NCBI RefSeq assembly: GCF_003057965.1
Contig: NZ_CP020921.1
Coordinates: 208,100-272,099, forward strand
From: Thermodesulfobium acidiphilum
Lineage (GTDB): Bacteria; Thermodesulfobiota; Thermodesulfobiia; Thermodesulfobiales; Thermodesulfobiaceae
Reading direction: 5' to 3'
Length of the DNA: 64,000 bases
Positions 16,496-25,426 of this stretch are shown here, piece by piece (within the stretch, counting starts at the first letter, position 1; each line of letters opens with the position of its first letter). Both the position numbers and the translations under genes were made by a program. The notes under the pieces were generated by a model. The model was not told where the DNA came from, did not search any database, and saw nothing but the letters and a program-made list of their open reading frames with translations.

Positions 16496-17844
16496 AATTT
16501 TCCATAGCTATTTTGTCTGGTGGAAAAAGTTCTCGAATGGGGCAGGAAAAATCTTTAGTTGAATTTGATGGCAAGACTATGATAGAAAGGATTATTGAAG
16601 AGCTTTCATCGATTTCAGATGATATATTTTTAATTACTAACAAAGAAGATCTTTATTCTTTTCTAAATCTTGAAAAGTTTCCAGATATATATAAAGACTC
16701 TGGTCCACTGGCGGGGATTCATAGTGCTCTTAAACATTCAAAAAATCAGAAAGTGCTTATCTTGAGTTGTGATATGCCATTCGTAAACAAAAATTTTGCA
16801 CTTTATTTATTTGATCAATCAACTGATTATGATGTAACAGTACCTGTCTATAGAGGGTCTTATGAACCACTCTTTGCAATATATGACAAAAAAATTGTTG
16901 ATGTTATTGAAGTTCACCTAAAAAAGAATGAACGAAAAATAATTTCTTTTTATCCGGATGTAAAAGTGAAAAAAATAGAAGAAGACGAGATGTCAGATCG
17001 CTTTGACTGTGAGCTCTTGTTTTTTAACGTAAACACTCCGTCTGATCTAGAATATGCCAGACAGATTCTAAAGCTGAACTTAAATATATCCCCTTTGGAA
17101 AGAATAAAGGTGTCTAATTATAGGGATGGCTTATTAGAAGAGTCAAAAATATTTGTTCCTTGCGAAGAAGAGATAGATATTTATGTTAATAATAATTTTT
17201 TTATCTCATCAAGACTGTCGCCGACACATTTGACTGAATATATAAAGGGTTTTTTGTTCAGTGAGGGAGTAGTAGCATCTAAAGATGATATTAAGGATAT
17301 CAAGATAATAAATAAAAAAGTATTCGTAGAATTAGCATACCCATTTAACAAACAAGAAATGATTCTCACATCTGGTTGCTTTGGTGGCAAATCTTTTAGA
17401 AGTATGAAAAAGCAAAATTTGCCAATAATAAAGAGCGAATTTAGAGTTAGTCTGGAAACAATTTTTAAGAGGTTGAGAGATTTTTTGCATACAAATAACC
17501 TTTATAGAATAAGTGGTGGGATACACGCTGCTGCGCTTTCCACAAAGGATTCGCTTCTTTTTCTATGTGAAGATATAGGCAGACACAGTGCTGTTGATAA
17601 GGCTATTGGTTGGGCATTAGAAAAAGAGATATCCGACGTATTTTTGTTTGTTACCGGAAGAGTTTCTTCCGAGATGGCTATGAAAGCTATCTATTTTGGC
17701 ATTCCAATTATTGTTTCTATGACAGCGGCCTCAAACGTTGCAATAGATTTTTGTAATTTTTCTAATGTTACTCTAATTGGTTATGCTAAAATGAATAGTT
17801 GTAAAATATATACAAATAGACAGAGAATTCTGGAGGTGTTTTAA
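16468..17844 (+). CDS. MobA-FdhD fusion: Mo-cofactor guanylyltransferase plus formate dehydrogenase sulfurtransferase
   Basis: A single 458-residue frame carries two molybdoenzyme-maturation activities. Residues about 6-195 are MobA, which adds GMP to molybdopterin: AILSGGKSSRMGQEKSLVEF, SGPLAGIHSAL, LSCDMPFV. Residues about 212-458 are FdhD, which passes sulfur to the metal cofactor of formate dehydrogenase: SPTHLTEYIKGFLFSEG, LTSGCFGG, GGIHAAAL, CEDIGRHSAVDKAIGWAL and VTGRVSSEMA. The usual FdhD CxxC is reduced to one cysteine (C304). The TTG at 16468 overlaps tatC by 28 bases; GTG at 16483 is an alternative start. Confidence 0.92.
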   Translation: MDSKIVEKIKFSIAILSGGKSSRMGQEKSLVEFDGKTMIERIIEELSSISDDIFLITNKEDLYSFLNLEKFPDIYKDSGPLAGIHSALKHSKNQKVLILSCDMPFVNKNFALYLFDQSTDYDVTVPVYRGSYEPLFAIYDKKIVDVIEVHLKKNERKIISFYPDVKVKKIEEDEMSDRFDCELLFFNVNTPSDLEYARQILKLNLNISPLERIKVSNYRDGLLEESKIFVPCEEEIDIYVNNNFFISSRLSPTHLTEYIKGFLFSEGVVASKDDIKDIKIINKKVFVELAYPFNKQEMILTSGCFGGKSFRSMKKQNLPIIKSEFRVSLETIFKRLRDFLHTNNLYRISGGIHAAALSTKDSLLFLCEDIGRHSAVDKAIGWALEKEISDVFLFVTGRVSSEMAMKAIYFGIPIIVSMTAASNVAIDFCNFSNVTLIGYAKMNSCKIYTNRQRILEVF

Positions 17845-18054
17845 ATGATCGGTACCCAGGAGTTAGTTATTGTTCTGGTAATAGCTTTAATCTTGTTTGG
17901 CCCAAGCAGGTTGCCAGAACTAGGAAATTCTGTTGGTAAGGCTATAAAGTCTTTCAAAGAGGGAATGGACGAGGTTACACAAGAACCCAAAAAGGAAGAG
18001 AAAAAAGATGCTACAGAGATTAGCGCAAAGGTTGAGGATAGCGAGAAAAAGTAA
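17845..18054 (+). CDS. tatA: Twin-arginine translocase subunit TatA
   Basis: A 69-residue TatA/E protein: a short N-terminus, one transmembrane helix (ELVIVLVIALILFGPSRLPELG with the FGPxxLPxLG hinge), an amphipathic helix (NSVGKAIKSFKEGMDEV) and a charged tail. ATG at 17845 follows directly on the mobA-fdhD stop, with GGAGGTG upstream. There is no separate tatB, so this is probably a minimal TatAC system. Confidence 0.94.
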   Translation: MIGTQELVIVLVIALILFGPSRLPELGNSVGKAIKSFKEGMDEVTQEPKKEEKKDATEISAKVEDSEKK

Positions 18055-18061
18055 AGAACTT

Positions 18062-19381
18062 TTAATGTAGTCTTAAAACAAAATTTATCAAAAAGGCGAT
18101 TGCAATAACTAAAGAAACGAGGTTGATCTCTTTAAATTTTCCAGCTAATGCTTTTAGTGATACGTAAGATATAAAACCAGCAGCAATTCCGTTTGCGATT
18201 GAAAAAGAAAGTGGCATTAATATAATCGTCATAAAAGCGGGGAAGCTTTCTGTCAAATCTGAAAAATCTATTCTGTGAATTTCTGAAAACATGAGGGTGC
18301 CCACCATTATTAAAGCTGGTGAGGTAGCGACAGCAGGCACTATTCCGATAAGAGGGGTAAAAATTACTGCAAGTCCAAAGCATAATGCTACGACTAGAGC
18401 ACTAAGGCCAGTCCTTCCTCCTTCTGCAATGCCAGCTGCACTTTCTATGTATGAGGTAACAGTGGAAGTGCCTAAAATTGCACTGATCATGGTTCCTATT
18501 GAGTCTGATACAAGAGCCTTATTTAAGTTTGGTATATTACCATCTCTGTCAATAATCTTTCCCTTTGTGGTAAGGCCTATAAGAGTTCCCATATTATCAA
18601 AGAGTTCTACTATCGAAAAAGTAAATATTATTCCCAATATTCCGTAATGAATTGCTCCTAATAAATTCATTTTTAATAATGTATCTGATACGTTTGGCAC
18701 AGAAAAAGAGATAAGGTTACTTACTGAAGTAGGTGCTTTTGTTATACCAAATATTATTGAAAACAAAGTGGTCAAAAGAATGCCTATTAAGATTGCGCCC
18801 TTTGTGCCCTTGCTCATTAAAGTTGCCGTGATAAGCAATCCTAATAATGCAACGAGAACGCCAGGCGATAATAGATGCCCAAAAGACACCAAAGTGTCTT
18901 TGTTTTCTACTATTATTCCTGCATTTTTAAAACCTATAAGGGCAATAAAAAGGCCTATGCCGACTGCTATAGAAGTCCTGAGAACCGTTGGAATGCCCAT
19001 AAAGATTGCTTTTCTAATGTTTGTGATGCTTAAAATAAAGAAAAATATTCCTGAAACAAAAACAGCTCCTAAAGCAGTTTCCCAGGGTAGTCCCATTCCT
19101 ATTACTACAGTATATGTGAAGAAAGCATTTAAACCCATGCCAGGCGCTACAGCTATTGGCAGATTTGCCCAAAGACCCATTAAAAGTGTTGCAATTATAG
19201 TAGAATAAATTGTTGCTCCAATTGCAGCTTCTTTAGGTATGCCTGCCTGAGAAAGTATTGTTGGATTTACAAAGATGATATAAGATAGCGTAATGAAAGT
19301 TGTAAAACCAGCAATAATTTCAATTTTGATGTTTGTTTTTCTAGAATTTAGATGAAAGACTTTTTCCATCAGATCTATCAT
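18062..19381 (-). CDS. NCS2-family purine permease (AzgA/PbuG type)
   Basis: A 439-residue inner-membrane transporter of the AzgA-like nucleobase:cation symporter-2 family, predicted to import adenine, guanine or hypoxanthine. It has about 12 or more hydrophobic segments and the family motifs GFTTFITLSYIIFVNP near the N-terminus, APGMGLNAFFTYTVV, FVELFDNMGTLIG (seen as SIVELFDNMGTLIG) and GTSTVTSYIESAAGIAEGGRTGL. The ATG start has GAGGTG seven bases upstream. No purine riboswitch is evident in its leader. Its 3' end faces tatA with seven bases between. Confidence 0.9.
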   Translation of the reverse strand: MIDLMEKVFHLNSRKTNIKIEIIAGFTTFITLSYIIFVNPTILSQAGIPKEAAIGATIYSTIIATLLMGLWANLPIAVAPGMGLNAFFTYTVVIGMGLPWETALGAVFVSGIFFFILSITNIRKAIFMGIPTVLRTSIAVGIGLFIALIGFKNAGIIVENKDTLVSFGHLLSPGVLVALLGLLITATLMSKGTKGAILIGILLTTLFSIIFGITKAPTSVSNLISFSVPNVSDTLLKMNLLGAIHYGILGIIFTFSIVELFDNMGTLIGLTTKGKIIDRDGNIPNLNKALVSDSIGTMISAILGTSTVTSYIESAAGIAEGGRTGLSALVVALCFGLAVIFTPLIGIVPAVATSPALIMVGTLMFSEIHRIDFSDLTESFPAFMTIILMPLSFSIANGIAAGFISYVSLKALAGKFKEINLVSLVIAIAFLINFVLRLH

Positions 19382-19535
19382 AAATTTTCACCTCGAAAAA
19401 ATATAATCTATATATTTTACATCTTTGTGAAAAAACTTAAATAGAAATATGTTTTAATATTTTTGTAGAAATTATTTCTTAAGTGAATTAAAATGTTAAT
19501 CTAAAATTTTAAATAAGTAATTTTGGAGGTAGAGC

Positions 19536-21329
19536 TTGTTAAGAAACGATATAAGAAATGTTGCAATAATAGCACACGTTGATCACGGGAAAACTACTTT
19601 AGTTGATGCTATGTTAAGGCAAAGCGGTGTTTTTAGGGCCAACGAAGCTGTGGTAGAAAGAATCCTCGATTCGAATGACCTTGAAAGAGAAAGAGGAATA
19701 ACAATATTATCAAAAAACACATCGATTTTTTATAAAGGCATTAAGATAAATATTGTAGATACTCCAGGACATGCTGATTTTGGTGCAGAAGTTGAAAGGA
19801 TCTTGAATATGGTGGATGGGGTTTTGTTACTTGTTGATGCATTTGAAGGACCAATGCCTCAAACAAAATATGTTTTAAGAAAGGCTCTTGAACAAGATCT
19901 TAAGCCTATAGTTGTAATAAACAAGATAGATAGACCTGATCAAAGAGTTGACGAGGTATTAGACGAAGTTTTGGAGCTCTTTATCGATTTAGATGCTCCT
20001 GAGTCTTTTTTGGACTTCCAGGTTGTCTATACTTCTGCAAAGCAAGGCATTGCTAAATTGTCTATGGATGAAAATAGTTCAAATTTAGTCCCTCTTTTTG
20101 AAACGCTTATAAAGGAAATCCCTATACCGGCTGGAGATGTTGAAGCACCCTTTCAGGTTCTTGTGACTACGCTGGATTATGATGAATATATAGGGAGAAT
20201 TGCTATAGGAAGGGTAATGAGAGGAAAAATTGCAAACAAACAAAACGTTTTAGTACTAAATGGATACGAAGAAAGAAAGGCTAAAATTAGCAAGTTATTT
20301 ACTTATGAGGGCCTCAAAAGGGTTGAAATTCAAGAAGCGATTTTTGGAGATATTATTGCAATTTGTGGGATTGATGAAATTAAAATTGGAGAAACAATTG
20401 CCGATCCCAACGAACCTGAAGTGTTACCGGGCATTTATATTGACGAGCCAACTGTTTCCATGATCTTCTCAGTTAATAATAGTCCTTTTGCAGGGCAAGA
20501 AGGTGAATTCGTAACCTCAAGACACTTAAGTGAAAGACTCTTTAAGGAACTTCAAACTAATCTTAGTCTTAGAGTAAATCCAACAGATTCAACCGATTCA
20601 TTTGAGGTATGTGGAAGAGGAGAACTCCATCTGTCTATATTAATTGAAACTATGAGAAGAGAGGGATATGAATTTCAGGTCGAAAGGCCAAAAGTAATTA
20701 ATAAAATAATAAACAAAGAAAAGTGTGAACCAATGGAATTTTTGACTGTAGATGTGCCAAAAGAGTATATGGGGACAGTAATGGATTTGTTGGGCAGAAG
20801 AAAGGCGGAACTAACCAACATGATAGAGTTAGCAGGATATATAAGACTTGAATTTATTGTGCCATCAAGAGGGCTTATTGGATTTCGATCGACGTTTTTG
20901 ACTAGCACTAAGGGTACAGGTGTCATGCATCATGTATTTCATGGTTATGCTCCTTATAAGGGAGATGTCTTACAAAGACAAAATGGTGTTTTAGTTTCGA
21001 TGGAGACCGGACAAGTTACCTCATATGCGTTGTCAAACCTTGAGGACAGAGGAACATTATTTGTAGTACCAGGTACAGAAGTTTATAAGGGAATGATTGT
21101 AGGAGAAAATTCTAAAGATGTAGATTTGTGGGTAAATCCCTGTAAAAAAAAGCACCTTACAAATATCCGCTCTGCTACTAGCGACGAAGCTATTAGACTC
21201 AATACTCCAAGAATATTTAGTCTTGAACAGGCCCTAGAGTATATCAACGATGATGAATTGGTAGAAATAACTCCCAAAAGTATTAGATTAAGAAAAAAGG
21301 TTCTTAATAAGAATCCAAGAATGAGTTAA
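19536..21329 (+). CDS. typA: Ribosome-associated GTPase TypA/BipA
   Basis: TypA/BipA is a translational GTPase that binds 70S ribosomes and supports growth and 50S assembly under stress. The 597-residue protein has [16 protein letters not shown] (G1), the intact effector [18 protein letters not shown] (G3) and NKIDRPDQR (G4), followed by the BipA-specific C-terminal domain ([34 protein letters not shown]). TTG at 19536 is preceded by GGAGG. The 154-base spacer upstream, shared with the divergent permease gene, must hold both promoters but no strong boxes stand out. Confidence 0.95.
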   Translation: MLRNDIRNVAIIAHVDHGKTTLVDAMLRQSGVFRANEAVVERILDSNDLERERGITILSKNTSIFYKGIKINIVDTPGHADFGAEVERILNMVDGVLLLVDAFEGPMPQTKYVLRKALEQDLKPIVVINKIDRPDQRVDEVLDEVLELFIDLDAPESFLDFQVVYTSAKQGIAKLSMDENSSNLVPLFETLIKEIPIPAGDVEAPFQVLVTTLDYDEYIGRIAIGRVMRGKIANKQNVLVLNGYEERKAKISKLFTYEGLKRVEIQEAIFGDIIAICGIDEIKIGETIADPNEPEVLPGIYIDEPTVSMIFSVNNSPFAGQEGEFVTSRHLSERLFKELQTNLSLRVNPTDSTDSFEVCGRGELHLSILIETMRREGYEFQVERPKVINKIINKEKCEPMEFLTVDVPKEYMGTVMDLLGRRKAELTNMIELAGYIRLEFIVPSRGLIGFRSTFLTSTKGTGVMHHVFHGYAPYKGDVLQRQNGVLVSMETGQVTSYALSNLEDRGTLFVVPGTEVYKGMIVGENSKDVDLWVNPCKKKHLTNIRSATSDEAIRLNTPRIFSLEQALEYINDDELVEITPKSIRLRKKVLNKNPRMS

Positions 21330-21366
21330 AAATTTTAGATTATTAGTATCTTAGAGGAGAGATAAA

Positions 21367-22425
21367 ATGAAACCATGGTTGGAAATTGATCTGGATGCTA
21401 TTTTATCAAATTACAAAATAATAAAAGAATACACAAAAAAGGATTTAATACCAGTTATAAAAAGTAATGCTTATGGAATGGGACTTATCCCTGTTGCCAA
21501 CGCTTTAAAAGACGTAGCAAATCTAATTGCTATTGGTGATATAGAAGAGGTGTATACACTAAGACACTCTGGATTTGAAGGTAATTTACTTCTCATAGTG
21601 CCTATTTTTTCTAAAGAAGAAGCTGAACTTTGTGTAAAATATGACGTTTTTACTGCTATTGACTCATTTGATATGGCGTTATTTTTGTCTGAGATAGCAA
21701 AAAAGAGTGGTAAAACTGTAGGAGTTCATGTAAAGGTTGATATAGGTATGCACAGGTTTGGCGTCAAGCCAGAAGAGCTGGACAGTTTTGTAGAAAAAAT
21801 AAGTTATTTGCCTAATATAAAAATAATTGGGATTTTTTCACATTTACCTCTTGGTTTGAACCTCATTACCCAGGAGCAACTTATTATATTTGATAGGATT
21901 TCTGAAAAATATAAAGACTTAATTGTTCATTTACCAAATTCTCAGAATACTGTAGAAAATCTTGAATCCCTAAAATTTATACCCAGGTGTGGTCTTTTAA
22001 TTTATGGAGTTTTGCCTTCTGATGTTAATGGTCTTGTTTTAAAAAATGTTGTAAGATTGAAGGCCAGTATTGTGAAGATCCATGATATCAGCGCAGGACA
22101 AAGTTGGTCTTATGGGTACTCTTATACTGCTCATAAAGATTCAAAGATTGCAGTGATTTCGATTGGTTATGCTGATGGCTTGAAGAGAGCACTTTCAAAC
22201 AATTGGAGTGCTAAGGTTAAGGGGAGTATATGCCCATTAAGGGGAACTATTAATATGAATTTTTCCTTTTTAGACATAACAGATGTTAGCAACGTTCGTG
22301 TTGGCGACGAGGCGATTTTATTAGATGAGGACCTTAAAATAGAAGACATGGCTAAAGCAATAGATACTGTTCCTCATGAGATCCTTGTTTCGTTCAGAGA
22401 GAGCATGAAAAGGGTTTACGTTTGA
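21367..22425 (+). CDS. alr: Alanine racemase
   Basis: A PLP enzyme that converts L- to D-alanine for peptidoglycan. The 352-residue protein has the PLP lysine motif VIKSNAYGMG (K near residue 37), KVDIGMHRFG, the catalytic tyrosine region SWSYGYSYT and ISIGYADGLKR, and MNFSFLDIT near the C-terminus. ATG at 21367 follows GAGGAGA. It probably shares a transcript with typA, 37 bases upstream. Confidence 0.94.
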   Translation: MKPWLEIDLDAILSNYKIIKEYTKKDLIPVIKSNAYGMGLIPVANALKDVANLIAIGDIEEVYTLRHSGFEGNLLLIVPIFSKEEAELCVKYDVFTAIDSFDMALFLSEIAKKSGKTVGVHVKVDIGMHRFGVKPEELDSFVEKISYLPNIKIIGIFSHLPLGLNLITQEQLIIFDRISEKYKDLIVHLPNSQNTVENLESLKFIPRCGLLIYGVLPSDVNGLVLKNVVRLKASIVKIHDISAGQSWSYGYSYTAHKDSKIAVISIGYADGLKRALSNNWSAKVKGSICPLRGTINMNFSFLDITDVSNVRVGDEAILLDEDLKIEDMAKAIDTVPHEILVSFRESMKRVYV

Positions 22426-22716
22426 TTTTAATAAATATAAATTAAATTTATTAAGTTGTAGCTGATTTTAATTAATAATACTGGAATAGTATCCTAATGT
22501 TATTCCTTTCGACTTCTACGCTTTAATATTAAAATTTTAGAAGAATTCAATTTTGTCTAAACTTTGATTTTTCTAATTATTTTAGAAAATGATTTTTTAA
22601 AATCTCCTTTTTAATGTATTTTTAAGTTATAAAAAGACTTTATGTTAGGTAATTGACATAATAGTCAGATAGCTATAAAATTTCAATAATTTGATGAGAG
22701 GAAGGGGTGTTGTTTA
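22426..22716 (+). other. 291-base AT-rich intergenic region
   Basis: No plausible coding frame or RNA gene is visible. It holds a weak seven-base hairpin at 22569-22589 (TTTTCTA with TAGAAAA), with no T-run, and the promoter at 22653-22681. I do not recognise a riboswitch in it. Confidence 0.5.
22653..22681 (+). promoter_or_regulatory. Promoter of the amino-acid binding lipoprotein gene
   Basis: A perfect -35 TTGACA (22653-22658), 17 bases, then -10 TAAAAT (22676-22681), 36 bases before the start codon. This is the best sigma-70-type promoter in the window. Confidence 0.65.
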
Positions 22717-23868
22717 ATGAAGCGTTTTGGGCTTTATGGATTATTCTTTGTTTTGATTGGAATTGGTATCCTTCTAGTTGCGGGATGCGCAGGTCAACAA
22801 AATAAACCTGCAGGTGAATCTAACGTTATAAAAATTGGCTTTGCTGCTCCATTAAGCGGTTCTCAAGCTGAGATGGGCACATATCTTAAGAATGGCGCAC
22901 TTATGGCCATCGATAAGATAAATGCAAAGGGTGGGATTAATGGTAAAAAGCTTGAACTTGTTGCGATGGATGACAAAGCTGATCCAAAAGAAGCTGTTTC
23001 AGTAGCACAAAAGTTTGCTGCAGATCCATCAATAGTGGCTGTTATAGGGCATCTTAACTCGGGAGCTTCTATACCTGCTTCTGCTATTTATCATCAGGCA
23101 GGTCTTGTAATGGTTTCTCCTTCTTCAACTAATCCCAAACTTACCGAACAGGGATTTAATAATGTATTTAGAGTTTGTACTACCGATGCTATGCAAGGTC
23201 CTTTTGCTGCAAAGTTTGTAAAGGACAAATTGAAAAAGGATACAGCAGTTGTTTTGGATGACAAAACAGCATATGGTCAAGGTCTTGCAGATGAATTTGC
23301 AAAGGCATTTCAAGCTGATGGTGGAAAAATATTGATGAGAGAGGGTATAAATCAAGGGGACAAAGACTTTACTGCCCTTTTGACAAAGATAAAATCCTTA
23401 AATCCACAAGTTATTTATTTTGGCGGAATGTACCCTGAGGCAGGCCAAATGGTTAAACAAATGAAGTCTCTGGGGATGAATAAGATAGATTTTGTAAGTG
23501 GCGATGGAGTAGAAGATCCTGCTTTCATAAAGATCGCTGGCGCAGATGCTAATGGCACTTATGCAAGTAACGTTGGTCCAGCGATTGAGAAAATTCCTGG
23601 AGCAAAGGCTTTTATTGACGAATATACAAAGAAATTTGGAAATCCTCCAGGGCCATATGCACTTTTTGGTTATGATGCAGCTCTTGCAGTAATTACTGCT
23701 CTTGAAAAGGCACCTAAACCGGATAGAGCTGATGTATTGAAAGTCATGCCAACTGTAAGCTTTGAGGGGATGCTTGGAAAGACATCTTTTGATAGCAAGG
23801 GCGATACTACAAACAAGATTCTTACAATGTTTGTAGTTAAAGATGAAAAATGGCAACCTGTTGATTAG
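22717..23868 (+). CDS. Branched-chain amino acid-type ABC substrate-binding lipoprotein
   Basis: A 383-residue LivJ/LivK-family periplasmic binding protein. It has a lipoprotein signal (hydrophobic residues about 5-22, lipobox VAGC with Cys near 24), then the type I binding fold: KIGFAAPLSGSQAEMG, NAKGGINGKKLELV, DDKADPKEAVS, GHLNSGASIPAS, and GYDAALAVI. The ligand cannot be deduced. No permease or ATPase genes are adjacent; the gene stands alone between its own promoter and a strong terminator, so it may serve a transporter encoded elsewhere. Confidence 0.92.
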   Translation: MKRFGLYGLFFVLIGIGILLVAGCAGQQNKPAGESNVIKIGFAAPLSGSQAEMGTYLKNGALMAIDKINAKGGINGKKLELVAMDDKADPKEAVSVAQKFAADPSIVAVIGHLNSGASIPASAIYHQAGLVMVSPSSTNPKLTEQGFNNVFRVCTTDAMQGPFAAKFVKDKLKKDTAVVLDDKTAYGQGLADEFAKAFQADGGKILMREGINQGDKDFTALLTKIKSLNPQVIYFGGMYPEAGQMVKQMKSLGMNKIDFVSGDGVEDPAFIKIAGADANGTYASNVGPAIEKIPGAKAFIDEYTKKFGNPPGPYALFGYDAALAVITALEKAPKPDRADVLKVMPTVSFEGMLGKTSFDSKGDTTNKILTMFVVKDEKWQPVD

Positions 23869-23890
23869 AGAGACTATTTAACTTTTTTTT

Positions 23891-23922
23891 AAAGATGGCG
23901 AGTAATTCGCCATCTTTTTTTT
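23891..23922 (+). terminator. Intrinsic terminator after the binding-protein gene
   Basis: A perfect 11-base-pair stem, AAAGATGGCGA with TCGCCATCTTT, five-base loop GTAAT, and an eight-base T-run (23915-23922). It is the clearest terminator in the window and ends the single-gene lipoprotein unit. Confidence 0.92.
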
Positions 23923-23973
23923 GGCTAAAAAAACAGTTAGAATTAATTAAAAACTTATTAGTGGGTGAAGTAA

Positions 23974-25200
23974 TTGATCAGGATTGATATAAACAGACTT
24001 AGAGATGGCTATAAATTGAGCTCTCCAGTACTGGATTCAAAGGGAAGGCTTCTTATAGGTGAAGGTATACCTTTGGATTCGCGCATGATCAAACACCTTA
24101 AAGAATTGGGCTTGCAATTTATCCCTATCATTGTTCCCGGATATGAAGACATAACTCCTCTTGAGGCAATATCGAAGAAAGTTGAAATGTTTATGAAAAA
24201 AGAGGCTAATGAGATAATTAAAACCGCAAGAAGAACTGCTATGATAAATCCTGAAAGAATTATAAATGCTATAGACTACGTTATGAACGATATGCTTGCA
24301 AAGAGTAAGACAGGAATAGTAGTTGATGACCTTAGAACCAATAAGGAATTTTTGTTCGATCATCTTACAAGAGTTTGTATATATTCTGGTATATTGGGTA
24401 CCGCATTGGGATTAAACGATTTAAGGTTAAGGACTCTTATGATTATTGCATATCTGCATGATGTTGGTATGGCATTGATTGATGACGAAAGCATTTTAAA
24501 TGGAAGTTATATTACAGATAATCCAGATTATAGAATTAAAGAACACCCAAAGCTTGGAAGAGATTTGTGTAATAGGGCAGGGTTTCCATTTATAGTTAAT
24601 CAATCAATTTATCAACATCACGAAAGAATTGATGGTAAAGGTTATCCATTAGGGTTGTTAGAAAAAGATATAACAATTTATGCAAAAATAGTTTCACTAG
24701 TTGACGCATACGATATACTTACCTCGCCTTTACCTCATAGAAAGCCATATTTACCAAATGAAGCAATAGAATTTATTATGGCTTTAAGCAATAGTGCTTT
24801 TGATAAAGACGTTCTAAAAGCCTTTTTAAAAAAGGTAGTCCCATACCCACCCGGAACTTTGGTTTTGTTGTCTGATAATCAAATATGTGTGGTAAAGGAT
24901 TGTAATAACGATTTGCCTTTAAGACCAATTTTGAAAACTTATGCTTATCTTGAAAATAATCAGGTGAAATATGTTGATAAGCCAACAATAATAGATCTTA
25001 AGAGTCATTTGGATCTTACTATTGTAGGACAGGTTGATAGTTCAGGTAAAATTGTTGATTATGAAGGTTCAAACATTTCAAATATCTTAAAGGATTTTGA
25101 AAAAGAGAATAATAAAACTGAGAAATTTACTAAAAGTTACGTTAAGAAAAAAGTAATAAAGTTTAAGAGGAGTGCGAAGCTGGTTGATAAAAATAGATAA
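23974..25200 (+). CDS. HD-GYP domain protein, soluble
   Basis: A 408-residue protein without membrane segments. An N-terminal region (about 1-60, DINRLRDGYKLSSPVLD) resembles the domain found in front of many HD-GYP proteins. The HD-GYP domain covers about 125-300: DHLTRVCIYSGILG, YLHDVGMALIDDES, EHPKLGRDLC, QHHERIDGKGYPLG and SLVDAYDILTS. Such domains hydrolyse cyclic di-GMP. The usual HDIGK is HDVGM here, so a residue of the active-site region differs. About 100 residues of unclear function follow. TTG start at 23974 behind GGGTGAAG. Confidence 0.85.
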   Translation: MIRIDINRLRDGYKLSSPVLDSKGRLLIGEGIPLDSRMIKHLKELGLQFIPIIVPGYEDITPLEAISKKVEMFMKKEANEIIKTARRTAMINPERIINAIDYVMNDMLAKSKTGIVVDDLRTNKEFLFDHLTRVCIYSGILGTALGLNDLRLRTLMIIAYLHDVGMALIDDESILNGSYITDNPDYRIKEHPKLGRDLCNRAGFPFIVNQSIYQHHERIDGKGYPLGLLEKDITIYAKIVSLVDAYDILTSPLPHRKPYLPNEAIEFIMALSNSAFDKDVLKAFLKKVVPYPPGTLVLLSDNQICVVKDCNNDLPLRPILKTYAYLENNQVKYVDKPTIIDLKSHLDLTIVGQVDSSGKIVDYEGSNISNILKDFEKENNKTEKFTKSYVKKKVIKFKRSAKLVDKNR

Positions 25201-25358
25201 TGGGGAAAAACCTTCTGGAAGCGAAATACAATTTCTATCTTTGATGGGTTTGGAAGGGTGCTTAGACTATAACAGGACAAATTAATTCTAAAGGTGAACT
25301 TAAAAGGTTTGCCAAGTTTGATTTTCTGCTAGGACCAGATCTTTTTTTATGTTAGAAA
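25201..25358 (+). other. Intergenic stretch with short coding-like remnants
   Basis: No complete gene is seen. Short open segments in different frames read like protein (for example a 29-codon stretch ending at the TAG near 25354) but lack starts and ribosome sites. It may be a decayed gene or an untranslated leader; a search is needed to say which. Confidence 0.25.
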
Positions 25359-25367
25359 TGATATAAT
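25359..25367 (+). promoter_or_regulatory. Extended -10 promoter before glmU
   Basis: TGATATAAT is an extended -10 box about 60 bases upstream of the glmU start. It would drive glmU-prs. The -35 region is T-rich with no consensus. Confidence 0.45.
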
Positions 25368-25426
25368 TCAATGTAATATATAAGATATATTTATGAATTA
25401 TAAAAATAATATATAAGGTGATAAAT

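Noticed and set aside
18045-18064. Possible small hairpin between tatA and the purine permease
   Set aside because: Six A-T-rich base pairs at most and no proper T-run; not supportable as a terminator.
18768-19208. 146-codon open frame antisense to the purine permease
   Set aside because: Shadow of conserved transmembrane segments; no ribosome site or family resemblance.
19382-19535. Purine riboswitch before the permease
   Set aside because: The leader lacks the conserved three-way-junction sequence of purine riboswitches.
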